Source: Bacillota bacterium
Lineage (GTDB): Bacteria; Bacillota; Sulfobacillia; JAJZYS01; JAJYTV01
Direction: 5' to 3'
Assembly: GCA_021810725.1 (NCBI GenBank)
Contig: JAJZIE010000110.1
Location: 1 to 7,805 of the forward strand
DNA length: 7,805 nucleotides
The position numbers and the translations under genes are program-made. Shown here piece after piece: positions 1 to 6,234 of this stretch (position 1 is its first letter; each line of letters opens with the position of its first letter). The notes below the pieces were generated by a model. That model was not told the DNA's origin. It searched no databases and was given only the letters and a program-made list of their open reading frames with translations.

Positions 1-176
1 GGCTGGCGGTGGCCGCGGCGGAGGTCGGGCACACCGCCTTCGCATGGTCGCCCTCCCCTTCAAGACCCACCCTCCAAACGTGTCCTCTTGCCTTGTCCCC
101 GCCGCACCGGCCCCCCGGACCCTACACTGTAGTGGCCCGAAGCGATGAAATATGCCGACCGGGTAAAAACGTCGAA

Positions 177-198
177 CCGCCGCCCCGTAGGGCGGCGG
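177..198. terminator. Possible terminator hairpin, 9-bp stem, 4-nt loop
   Basis: CCGCCGCCC (177-185) pairs perfectly with GGGCGGCGG (190-198) around the loop CGTA. Read on the minus strand the stem is followed seven bases later by TTTTT, so it could end leftward transcription from the MFS gene, although it lies about 300 nt past that stop. On the plus strand only a short TCTTT follows. A 9-bp stem of this composition could arise by chance in several kilobases of G+C-rich DNA, so the terminator role is inferred. Confidence 0.35.
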
Positions 199-454
199 AC
201 ATCTTTGCGTGCGGGCAGCGCGCCCGACAGAGGCCTCGGTTGCGGGGTCCGACCTAGAACTCCTTCAACCGAGCGGGGCTAAAGGCCATCAAGGCCAGTG
301 ATCGCTCAGGGGTCAAGCAGGCCGGCGACGTGGCAGGCCTCGCATCACCTACCCCTGTGGGCAGGGCCGTCCCGCACCCAGCGCCTGCCGTGGGACGTCG
401 GCTGAGCATGGGCCGCGCGCCGTCGGAAGCGCAAAGTGGCCGGGCCTGTCGCGC

Positions 455-468
455 GCGCACCGGTGCGC
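455..468. repeat. 14-bp perfect palindrome downstream of the MFS gene
   Basis: GCGCACCGGTGCGC is its own reverse complement and lies 34-47 nt beyond the MFS stop codon (read leftward). It overlaps a tandem CGGTGCG repeat (462-468 and 470-476). As RNA it could fold into a short 5-bp stem with a CCGG loop. It may be part of a weak terminator or a protein site; no T-tract follows. Confidence 0.35.
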
Positions 469-501
469 CGGTGCGGGAAGCGGGCCAGGCGCTTTCCCCG
501 C

Positions 502-1695
502 CTATGCCTCCACCGTGATCCCCGCACCGGGCCTGCGCCGCCCGACGGAAAGCGCGAACACCAAAGTCGCCGCGACGTCCACGAGCGCCATGGCGCCGAA
601 GAGGGCCGTCTTGCCGTCGGCCATCGCCAGTCCGCCAAGCACCGGCCCGACGGCGGAGGCAAGGCCCCAGACGATGTTCTGCAGCGTGAAGAAGGTCGCC
701 CGCTGGTCCTTGGGCGCATAAAGGGCGATGATCGCCTGCTGCACCGGCGAGAGCAGCACCTCGCCGATGGTGAAGACGACATTCCAGCCAATCCAAGCCA
801 CAGGCGCCACCGCGAAGATGAAAGCCGCGTTGGCGATGGCGTAGAGCGCCGCTCCGCCGACGAAGCCCAGACCAAGCGGCCTGCCCTCCTGCCAGCGGCT
901 GAGGAATGGCTGCAGCAGCACGACCGTGATCGCGTTGGCCGAGATCATGTAGGCGTAGAGATGGGCGCCGTTCGCGTAGTGCAGACCGAGGAACTGCGGC
1001 AGCGACGACTCGATCTGGCTGTAGGTGACGGAGATCAGGAACATGCCGACGAAGGGCCAAAGAAGGAGCGGGTTCGCGACGCCCCGGCCCATGTGCCTGA
1101 GGCTGTCGAGAGCGCTTGCGCCCGAGGGAGCCTCGCCGGCGGAGCGTGGCACGAGCCCGAGGATCACCACGACCATCGCGGCCTGCGCCGCGGCGGCGAC
1201 GAGGAACGGAAGCGGCGAGCGCCCGGAACCGAGCGCGGCGCCGAGCAAGGGGCCGATCGCGGCACCGATGTTGACCGCCCAGTAGTTGAAGCCGAACACG
1301 CGTACGCGGCGCGGCTCGGGGGTGAGGTCGGTGAGCAGGGCCTGGTAGGCGGGACCCGAGATGGCCCAGGACATGCCGGTGAAGACCTGCAAGGCCGCGA
1401 ATGCGTCAAAGCTGCGCGCGTAGCCGAAGCCCACAAGACCGATCAGCTGCACGAGCGATCCGGCGATGAGCGACGGCTTGCGGCCTAGCCGATCCGAAAG
1501 AGGGCCGAGGAGAAAGCTCGAGAGCAGGCTCGAGACGGAGCCGAGGCCGATCACGAGACCAACGGACGCGGGACTCGCGCCCGTCACGATGTGCATGTAG
1601 AGCGCGAGGAACGGCATGACCATGAAACGGAATGCCGCGCTGAAGCCGTCTCCCGCGATCAGGATCCAGACCACGTTCGGAATGCGCTGGTTCAC
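502..1695 (-). CDS. MFS transporter, 12 TM, probable drug/metabolite efflux
   Basis: A 397-residue integral membrane protein of the major facilitator superfamily, probably a proton-coupled exporter of the drug:H+ antiporter type; the substrate cannot be told. About 12 hydrophobic helices lie in two halves split by a hydrophilic loop at about residues 182-208. The loop between helices 2 and 3 carries a clear MFS motif A (GPLSDRLGRK, residues 64-73). GPLLG in helix 5 (148-152) and GPVLGG in helix 11 (350-355) resemble the motif C typical of exporters. An acidic residue (D16) lies in helix 1. Length is normal for the family. I chose the GTG at 1695 because AGGAGG ends 4 nt upstream and the protein then begins just before helix 1; an in-frame ATG at 1716 and longer forms lack a good ribosome site. 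It stands alone and diverges from the ETF-QO gene. Family is secure; efflux direction is inferred. Confidence 0.93.
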   Translation of the reverse strand: MNQRIPNVVWILIAGDGFSAAFRFMVMPFLALYMHIVTGASPASVGLVIGLGSVSSLLSSFLLGPLSDRLGRKPSLIAGSLVQLIGLVGFGYARSFDAFAALQVFTGMSWAISGPAYQALLTDLTPEPRRVRVFGFNYWAVNIGAAIGPLLGAALGSGRSPLPFLVAAAAQAAMVVVILGLVPRSAGEAPSGASALDSLRHMGRGVANPLLLWPFVGMFLISVTYSQIESSLPQFLGLHYANGAHLYAYMISANAITVVLLQPFLSRWQEGRPLGLGFVGGAALYAIANAAFIFAVAPVAWIGWNVVFTIGEVLLSPVQQAIIALYAPKDQRATFFTLQNIVWGLASAVGPVLGGLAMADGKTALFGAMALVDVAATLVFALSVGRRRPGAGITVEA

Positions 1696-1724
1696 AAGTC
1701 CTCCTGACGGACACATGGACCACC

Positions 1725-1730
1725 AGTCTA
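1725..1730 (-). promoter_or_regulatory. Candidate -10 element for the MFS gene
   Basis: Read on the minus strand this is TAGACT, matching four of six bases of the sigma-70 -10 consensus, about 30 nt upstream of the GTG start. It contains the only TA dinucleotide in the intergenic region. No recognisable -35 hexamer lies 16-18 nt upstream, so this is a weak candidate. Confidence 0.2.
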
Positions 1731-2073
1731 GCGGATCGAGTCCCGGCCCGCCACCCACAGAACGGCGAACATCCGTGCGCAAATCAACGCATGACGCCGA
1801 GATCGCGACGCCACCCACCGAGGTCCCGGCAGGGCGCCTCCCGCACGTCGCCCAGCGGTCCGTGCGACAGGCCAGGAGGCATCAACCCGGCCTGACCGTT
1901 CCGCCAGGCCGACGCCGCTCTTCGGGACGTCCGACCGCCTTGGCCACCGTCCAGTGGGCCGTTTGTCTCGGACAGTCCGGCAGCCTGCAGGAGCAGCCGA
2001 CACGGAGGAGGAAACCTGCTCACGGGATTGCCCCTTGCGGCACGGTTTCGCCAGCGCGCAGACAGCAAGAGAT

Positions 2074-2079
2074 GAGGTG
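2074..2079 (+). promoter_or_regulatory. Ribosome binding site deciding the ETF-QO start
   Basis: GAGGTG lies 9 nt before the ATG at 2089. It supports that codon over the in-frame ATG at 1954, which would add 45 residues with no resemblance to the family. Confidence 0.7.
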
Positions 2080-2088
2080 CACAGCATC

Positions 2089-3804
2089 ATGTCAGCGGAT
2101 AGGCCCTTCGCAGTGCAGCCGGCCGCGTATCCGCCGCCCGGAAACCTTGGCGAGGAAGCGATCAAGCGGGAGCTCGACGCGCCCGACAGCAGGATCGACG
2201 TCGGCGTGGCGATCGTCGGCGGCGGCCCCGCGGGGCTCGCCTGCGCCATCCGGCTTCTGCAACTGCTGTCGGAGGCCCCGGAGGTCATGCAGCGGCTCGG
2301 CGAGGTACCGGTCGCCGTCATCGAGAAGGGCAAGTTCTGCGGCGCGCACAACCTGAGCGGCGCGGTGATGCGTCCCTCCGGCCTGCAGGCTCTCTTCCCC
2401 GACATGGATCCGTCCGAGTGGCCGACCTACGGCAAGGTCGAGCGGGACAGCGTCTACTGGCTGCATGGCCCGACCTCCGAAACGCTCTTCAACGCGACGC
2501 CGAAGACCTTCCAGAACCATGGCAATTATGTCGTCAGCGTGGCGGAACTCTCGCGCTGGCTCTCGGAGAAGGCGGAAGCCCTGGGGGCCTACATCCTGAC
2601 CGAGACCGCCGGCCAGCAGCTGCTGGTCACGGACGGCGCCGTGCGCGGCGTGCACTCGGGCGACAAGGGACGTTCGACGCGCACGGACCGCGCCGGCAAC
2701 TTCGAGCCGGGCGTCGACATCGTCGCCAAGGCCACCGTCCTCGCCGACGGCCCCTGGGGCCACCTCGGCCGCGCGGCGGTCGAGGAGTTCCACCTGGCCG
2801 AAGGGCGCGAGCCGCAGGTCTGGGCCCTTGGCGTCAAGGAGGTCTGGTCCGTCCGAAAGCCCCTCGACCGCGTCATCCACACGCTGGGCTGGCCCCTGCG
2901 TCCCGCGGCCAAGTGGCGCGAGTTCGGCGGCTCGTGGATGTACCCGATGGGCAAGGACAAGGTGTCGCTCGGCTTCGTGGTCGGACTCGGCTACACCGAC
3001 GCCACCCTCTCCGCCCACGACCTCCTGCAGCTCTTCAAGACCTCGACGCTCGTGCGCGACGTGCTCGAAGGGGGCGAGCGGCTGGCCTGGGGAGCGAAGG
3101 TCATCCCGGAGGGCGGCTTCTGGTCCATCCCGAAGCTGTCCGCGCCCGGCATGGTCCTCTGCGGCGACACCGCGGGGCTCGTCAACGTGCCATACCTCAA
3201 GGGCATCCACTACGCGATCCACTCCGGCATCTACGCCGCGGAGACGATCTTCGAGCAGCTCAGCCGGGACAGCGCCGATTTCACGGCCTACGAGGAGCGC
3301 GTCAAGGGCTCGGTCATCTGGCAGGACCTCTACGCGGCGCGCAACATGCGCCAGCCGTTCGAGCGCGGCTTCTACGCCGGTAGCGCGATCGCCAACCTGA
3401 TGGTGGCGACGGGCGGCTCCTTCCCCGGCGGCCGTTGGCCGAACCACCCCGACGCGGACGCCCCGATGGTGATCGGCGACCGCAAGGACGCCTACCCGCA
3501 GCCGGACGACAAGTACATCTTCGACAAGCTCTCGTCCGTCTACATCTCGGGCACCAGCACGAGGGACGACGAGCCGAGCCACATCCTGGTGCAGCAGCGC
3601 GTGCCGCGGCAGGTCGCGGAAACCTGGCGCTGGATGTGCCCCGCGGCGGTCTACGAGATCGCGGAGAACACACCCGACGACGCCGAGGAGGTCGACGTGA
3701 TCGTGCACTCCGCGAACTGCGTCCAGTGCGGCGCGATCACGGCCAAGGGAGGGCGGCTGACGCCACCGGAGGGCGGTACGGGCCCCACCTACACCAACAC
3801 CTGA
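2089..3804 (+). CDS. Electron transfer flavoprotein:quinone oxidoreductase (ETF-QO)
   Basis: A 571-residue membrane-associated flavoprotein that takes electrons from reduced ETF and passes them through FAD and an Fe-S cluster to the quinone pool, linking acyl-CoA and amino-acid dehydrogenation to respiration. Seen: the FAD dinucleotide-binding loop VGGGPAG (43-49) with acidic E79 ending the second strand; the family signature GAHNLSGAV (85-93); GVKEVW and HTLGWPL in the middle; EGGFWSIPK; a second FAD contact GDTAG (359-363), followed by NVPYLKG. The C-terminal ferredoxin-like part has CPAAVYE (C517) and CVQC (C544, C547), and ends in PPEGGTGP. The third cysteine of the usual CxxCxxC is Ile550, and the segment between CVQC and PPEGG is about four residues shorter than in the classical form. 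Length is normal. No ETF alpha/beta genes are in the window. The family call is strong; the state of the cluster is uncertain. Confidence 0.92.
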   Translation: MSADRPFAVQPAAYPPPGNLGEEAIKRELDAPDSRIDVGVAIVGGGPAGLACAIRLLQLLSEAPEVMQRLGEVPVAVIEKGKFCGAHNLSGAVMRPSGLQALFPDMDPSEWPTYGKVERDSVYWLHGPTSETLFNATPKTFQNHGNYVVSVAELSRWLSEKAEALGAYILTETAGQQLLVTDGAVRGVHSGDKGRSTRTDRAGNFEPGVDIVAKATVLADGPWGHLGRAAVEEFHLAEGREPQVWALGVKEVWSVRKPLDRVIHTLGWPLRPAAKWREFGGSWMYPMGKDKVSLGFVVGLGYTDATLSAHDLLQLFKTSTLVRDVLEGGERLAWGAKVIPEGGFWSIPKLSAPGMVLCGDTAGLVNVPYLKGIHYAIHSGIYAAETIFEQLSRDSADFTAYEERVKGSVIWQDLYAARNMRQPFERGFYAGSAIANLMVATGGSFPGGRWPNHPDADAPMVIGDRKDAYPQPDDKYIFDKLSSVYISGTSTRDDEPSHILVQQRVPRQVAETWRWMCPAAVYEIAENTPDDAEEVDVIVHSANCVQCGAITAKGGRLTPPEGGTGPTYTNT

Positions 3805-3819
3805 ACGCCTCTGGACCTT

Positions 3820-3843
3820 GGCCCCCCCGCACGCGCGGGGGCC
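3820..3843 (+). terminator. GC-rich hairpin after ETF-QO
   Basis: GGCCCCC (3820-3826) pairs with GGGGGCC (3837-3843); an alternative register pairs CCCCCGC (3824-3830) with GCGGGGG (3835-3841) around ACGC. It begins 16 nt past the stop codon and sits directly before the larger hairpin. There is no U-tract. It probably acts with its neighbour as a transcription-end signal. Confidence 0.4.
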
Positions 3844-3845
3844 TG

Positions 3846-3885
3846 CGCAGGACGGCCGCGCCTTCGAGGGCGCGGCCGTCCTGCG
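3846..3885 (+). terminator. Perfect 17-bp stem-loop, probable terminator
   Basis: The left arm (3846-3862) and right arm (3869-3885) are exact reverse complements around the six-base loop TTCGAG, all within 81 nt of the ETF-QO stop. A 17-bp perfect stem is very unlikely by chance even in this base composition. No T-run follows on either strand, so it is not a canonical intrinsic terminator. It may be a U-less terminator, a 3'-end stabiliser, or active on both strands. Confidence 0.6.
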
Positions 3886-4037
3886 ATATGGGCAGGCGCA
3901 TAGAGGGATCGGTCCCCCGGGCGGAGCATCGCGGCGACGCGGCGGCACCGGCCACGGGGGCCGCGCCGGCCGGCGGCCGGTCCATGCCATGAAGCGCCCT
4001 GGATCGCGAATGGCGAGCACTTCCACCCGCAAGGGTT

Positions 4038-4086
4038 GGGAGACGTATCCCCATGCGCCTCGCGCAGTAGCTGAAGCACGTCTCCC
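4038..4086. repeat. Nested inverted repeat upstream of the exported-protein genes
   Basis: GGGAGACGT (4038-4046) and ACGTCTCCC (4078-4086) are perfect 9-bp arms 31 nt apart; between them TGCGC/GCGCA (4054-4058 and 4062-4066) forms a smaller hairpin with loop CTC. The element ends about 130 nt before the next start codon. It could be a structured leader if transcription starts upstream of it, or an operator. Nine-bp arms at this distance are expected a few times by chance in 7.8 kb of such DNA, so the function is speculative. Confidence 0.3.
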
Positions 4087-4110
4087 TCCGGCCAGCCACC
4101 GCGCGGAGCC

Positions 4111-4157
4111 GAAAATCATAGGGGCTTCCTGGCAACAAAATTCAACGATTTTTTCAT
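4111..4157 (+). promoter_or_regulatory. AT-rich patch, probable promoter zone
   Basis: This is the most AT-rich stretch of the 3805-4215 intergenic region, with AAAA runs and a T6 tract (4149-4154), placed 60-105 nt before the start of the first exported-protein gene. No hexamer pair with correct spacing matches sigma-70 well, so no exact -35/-10 is assigned. ATTCA (4140-4144) and TTTCA (4152-4156) lie one turn apart (12-nt period), loosely like the direct repeats bound by OmpR-type regulators; this is only suggestive. Confidence 0.3.
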
Positions 4158-4198
4158 CCCCGTCGCGATGATGCAATCAGGACAGCTCAGGATGGCAG

Positions 4199-4204
4199 AG
4201 GAGG
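4199..4204 (+). promoter_or_regulatory. Strong ribosome binding site for the first exported protein
   Basis: AGGAGG lies 8 nt before an in-frame GTG (4213) and 11 nt before the adjacent ATG (4216). Either codon may be used, changing the protein by one residue. It argues against the upstream in-frame ATGs at 4168, 4171 and 4192, which would put acidic residues ahead of the signal peptide. Confidence 0.75.
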
Positions 4205-4215
4205 AACGGATTGTG

Positions 4216-5142
4216 ATGAGTCGTCGACCTCGCACGGGATCTTGGGTTATCGGCCTCGGAACCGCAGCCCTCGTACTGACCACGGCAGCCGCCGGTGCCG
4301 GCGCGGCCGCGCCCGCGTCGAACTTCGCCAGCCGCTACGCCCAGTACTCGGCGACGGAGACGCAGCTGCTGCAGCAGGCCGCCGCCGCCGGAGCCTCCAC
4401 CACCACGGCCGCGTACGCGAGCACCGTGCAGACCATCAACGCGCAGGTCGCCGCGCTCTACGCCGCCGAACAGGTGCTGGCCTCCGCGAAGACCGGCATC
4501 CCCGCCGCCGGCGCGGCGGAACGGGCGAAACTGCGGGCGGAGCAGAAGACCCTGACACGTGAATTGCGGCAGGTCAGGAGCCACGCCGGCAAGGGCAAGA
4601 AGGGCCTGAAGGCCGCCGAGAAGCGCGACCTCAAGTTGAAGGAGAAGATCTGGACCGCGCAGCTGAAGCAGGTCGCCTACGAACTGGCGCACCCGGCCCT
4701 CGCCGCCGGCAACTGGAAGACGCACCCGTACGATCACGGTCTCAGCGGCCTGCAGCAGTCGATTCTCACCCTGCAGCAGTCGGCCATCCACTACACCCAG
4801 CTCTGGATCACCGCCGCCAAGGCACCGGCCCCGACCGGCGGCACCCCCGCGACCATCACGGGACTCGCCTACACCCAGGCGACCATCGCGGTCCCGGCGA
4901 GCGGGTCGCCCGCGGCGACCGACGCCGTCGCCACGATGCCGGTCGTCCGTGACGCCCAAAGCAATGTCCTGGCCGATGCCGGCACCTTCAGCATCGCGGG
5001 CCCAACCGCGGCGACCGGCGTGGCCGTCGATTCCGCGACCGGGCAGGTCTCGGTGAGCGCAGGCGCCACCCTCGGAACCTACGTCGTGACCTACACGCAG
5101 GGCAGCGTCTCGGAATCGGTCAACCTCACCGTTTCCCAGTAG
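4216..5142 (+). CDS. Exported helical protein with C-terminal Ig-like module (paralog A)
   Basis: I do not recognise a named family. The 308-residue product starts with a Sec-type signal peptide: basic MSRRPR, a hydrophobic stretch (about 11-25) and an Ala-rich cleavage zone at about residues 30-35. Residues 36-205 are Ala/Gln-rich and look helical, with a strongly basic Lys/Arg segment at about 103-152 and a repeated LQQS near 179-188. After a Pro/Gly/Thr linker (about 203-210), residues 210-308 are beta-rich, ending GTYVVTYTQG and alternating hydrophobics, like a bacterial Ig-type fold. There is no cysteine, no lipobox, no LPXTG-type anchor and no second membrane helix, so it is probably released or held non-covalently at the envelope. 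It is a paralog of the next gene, 122 nt downstream, and lies upstream of a two-component system. It could be an output of that system or a ligand or accessory of its sensor; both are inference. The start is set by AGGAGG. Confidence 0.85.
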   Translation: MSRRPRTGSWVIGLGTAALVLTTAAAGAGAAAPASNFASRYAQYSATETQLLQQAAAAGASTTTAAYASTVQTINAQVAALYAAEQVLASAKTGIPAAGAAERAKLRAEQKTLTRELRQVRSHAGKGKKGLKAAEKRDLKLKEKIWTAQLKQVAYELAHPALAAGNWKTHPYDHGLSGLQQSILTLQQSAIHYTQLWITAAKAPAPTGGTPATITGLAYTQATIAVPASGSPAATDAVATMPVVRDAQSNVLADAGTFSIAGPTAATGVAVDSATGQVSVSAGATLGTYVVTYTQGSVSESVNLTVSQ

Positions 5143-5248
5143 GAGCCAAGGCGACCGGCGCCGTAGTATAGGGTTCAAGTTCAAAGGCCCGGCGGTCCCG
5201 CGGAGCGCCTGCCCGCATCGGGCGGCGCAACGCGGGCCGCCTGCGGCA

Positions 5249-5255
5249 GAGGTGG
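5249..5255 (+). promoter_or_regulatory. Ribosome binding site deciding a GTG start
   Basis: GAGGTGG lies 9 nt before the GTG at 5265. That start places the basic n-region of the signal peptide at the N terminus, which supports it. Confidence 0.65.
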
Positions 5256-5264
5256 TCGGGCAAG

Positions 5265-6194
5265 GTGGCGAGGTACCGCCTGCGGCATTACCTGATCCCG
5301 TGCGTTGTCGCGGCGCTGGCGAGCGTGCTCCCCGCACTGCCCGCCGGTGTCGCGCACGCACAGGCGGACGCGGCCTTCACAGCGCACTACGAGCACCTCG
5401 CCGAAGTGGAAGCCCAGCTCCAGGCACAGGTGGCGACACTCGCCCCGGCCGACCAGGCGCGGGTACCGGCGCTCGCGCGCGCCGCCACCCGCCTCGACGC
5501 GCATGTCGCGACCCTCTACGCGCTGGATCAGGCGCTCGCGGCCACGGGCGCGCGCCCGCTCGCGGAAGGGCGCCTGACCCGCGCCGTCCTGCCGCCCCTG
5601 CGCGCGGCGCGCGACGCCGTCGCCGCGGAGCTCAAGGCGCTGACCGCCGCGTCGCGGAAGAGCCCTGTCCTGCGCCCTCGCCTCGCCCCTCTGATCGCGT
5701 CGGCCCGTGCCGGGGACCAGCAGTTGCTCGCAGAGACGAACGACGCGAGCAGGCAGGTCCGGGAGCCCGTCGTCCGCAAGTCGGCGGCGGCCCAGATCCT
5801 TCTGCTGCAGGCGGCCATCACGCAGCTGCAGAACACCGCCATCGACCTGATCGACGCGCGGCTGCTGCTCGCGAACGCGTCCGCGGACAGCGGACCGCCA
5901 GCCGCCGTCCAAGGCCTCGCCTACACCTCGACGTCGATCACCGTGCCCGGGAAGGGCGAGCGGGCGGCGACCGACCCTGTCGGGGTGCAGCCTCGCGTCA
6001 CGGACGCCTCCGGAGCGGTCCTGCCGAACACGGGCAGCTACCACCTGCAAGGACCGCCAAAATTCCACGGCGTCCTGGTGGATCGCCTGATCGGCACCGT
6101 GACCGTGCGCCCCCGCGCGACCCCTGGCCGCTACACCGTCACGTACACCCAGGGGCGAGTCAAGGAGCAGGTAGTCCTGCAGGTCCTGCCGTAG
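5265..6194 (+). CDS. Exported helical protein with C-terminal Ig-like module (paralog B)
   Basis: No named family is recognised. The 309-residue product has a clear signal peptide: basic MARYRLRH, a hydrophobic core and a probable cleavage after AHA (residue 32). The only cysteine (C13) lies in the signal peptide. Residues 38-205 are Ala/Leu/Arg-rich and look helical; residues 211-309 are a beta-rich Ig-like module ending GRYTVTYTQG. It is clearly a paralog of the preceding gene: the last 99 residues align without a gap with about 47 identities by hand count, and the helical part shares VAxLYAxxQxLA (81-92 here, 78-89 in A). It lacks the Lys-rich segment of A. The start is GTG. The 122-nt gap from A holds a TAGTAT (5164-5169) with no matching -35 and a tandem TTCAAG/TTCAAA (5174-5185), so read-through from A is likely but a separate promoter is possible. 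The response regulator starts 40 nt downstream, suggesting an operon. Confidence 0.85.
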   Translation: MARYRLRHYLIPCVVAALASVLPALPAGVAHAQADAAFTAHYEHLAEVEAQLQAQVATLAPADQARVPALARAATRLDAHVATLYALDQALAATGARPLAEGRLTRAVLPPLRAARDAVAAELKALTAASRKSPVLRPRLAPLIASARAGDQQLLAETNDASRQVREPVVRKSAAAQILLLQAAITQLQNTAIDLIDARLLLANASADSGPPAAVQGLAYTSTSITVPGKGERAATDPVGVQPRVTDASGAVLPNTGSYHLQGPPKFHGVLVDRLIGTVTVRPRATPGRYTVTYTQGRVKEQVVLQVLP

Positions 6195-6234
6195 AGAACC
6201 CCAGCCCATCCGACGCACGGCCTGAAGTCAGGTG

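Larger units (their letters stand above)
1..501. other. Left-edge region with no convincing gene
   Basis: No reading frame here looks like a real protein. Open frames are Pro/Arg-rich, as expected in G+C-rich noncoding DNA, and the minus-strand frame at 254-1060 is a shadow of the MFS gene. A minus-strand gene could begin at the edge: an ATG at 45-43 is preceded by a purine-rich GGGGAGGG about 6 nt upstream, but only 15 codons (basic, then Pro-rich) remain, too few to judge. The stretch also holds the 11-bp dyad CTACACTGTAG (122-132), a 9-bp hairpin (177-198) and a 14-bp palindrome (455-468) just past the MFS stop codon. Confidence 0.6.
1696..2088. other. Divergent intergenic region, MFS / ETF-QO
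   Basis: This 393-nt region separates two divergent genes, so it should hold promoters for both. By eye TA occurs only once (1729-1730), so no ordinary -10 box for the ETF-QO gene can be named. There is potential secondary structure at 1929-1979: GTCCGA (1929-1934) can pair with TCGGAC (1968-1973) around a smaller GGCCAC/GTGGGCC hairpin, and the 11-bp dyad CGGACAGTCCG (1969-1979) offers a competing fold. A purine-rich GGAGGAGG lies at about 2004-2011, but no good start codon follows at the right distance. The ETF-QO frame stays open upstream to an ATG at 1954; that stretch does not look like part of the family. Confidence 0.5.
3805..4215. other. Intergenic region between ETF-QO and the exported-protein locus
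   Basis: This 411-nt stretch has no convincing gene; the long minus-strand frame through it is a shadow extending from the ETF-QO gene. It holds two GC-rich hairpins just after the ETF-QO stop (3820-3843 and 3846-3885), a G+C-rich stretch to about 4010, a nested inverted repeat (4038-4086), and then an AT-rich patch (about 4111-4157) and a strong ribosome site leading into the next gene. The layout fits a transcription end followed by a new promoter. Confidence 0.6.

Noticed and set aside
254..1060. Long minus-strand frame overlapping the end of the MFS gene
   Set aside because: It lies in a different frame from a well-supported membrane transporter and gives an Arg/Ala-rich product without motifs.
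2023..2075. Short leader peptide frame ending in the ETF-QO ribosome site
   Set aside because: It would need a CTG or TTG start, with CTG about 4 nt and TTG about 16 nt past the purine-rich sequence, and encodes about 15-20 unremarkable residues; there is no attenuator-like codon run.
2092..4176. A 694-residue open frame on the minus strand opposite ETF-QO
   Set aside because: Its product is an Ala/Arg/Asp/Val-rich composition typical of antisense frames in G+C-rich genes, has no recognisable motif, and runs through two strong hairpins. The plus strand carries an unambiguous ETF-QO.
4216..4236. Twin-arginine (Tat) signal from SRRPR in paralog A
   Set aside because: The arginine pair is present, but the following F-L-K-type residues are missing, and the exported protein shows no cofactor motifs. 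A Sec signal is simpler.
4750..4782. Direct repeat CTGCAGCAGTCG, 21-nt period, within paralog A
   Set aside because: It encodes a repeated LQQS in a helical Gln-rich segment and is explained by codon choice; it is not a mobile or regulatory repeat.
5164..5185. TAGTAT and tandem TTCAAG/TTCAAA as a promoter and operator for paralog B
   Set aside because: No -35 hexamer at the right spacing, and a 6-nt repeat period does not fit OmpR-type sites, which repeat about every 11 nt. Kept only as a remark.
4177..5361. A 394-residue minus-strand frame opposite paralog A
   Set aside because: Gly/Arg-rich low-complexity antisense product. The plus strand has a ribosome site, signal peptide and a paralog next door.
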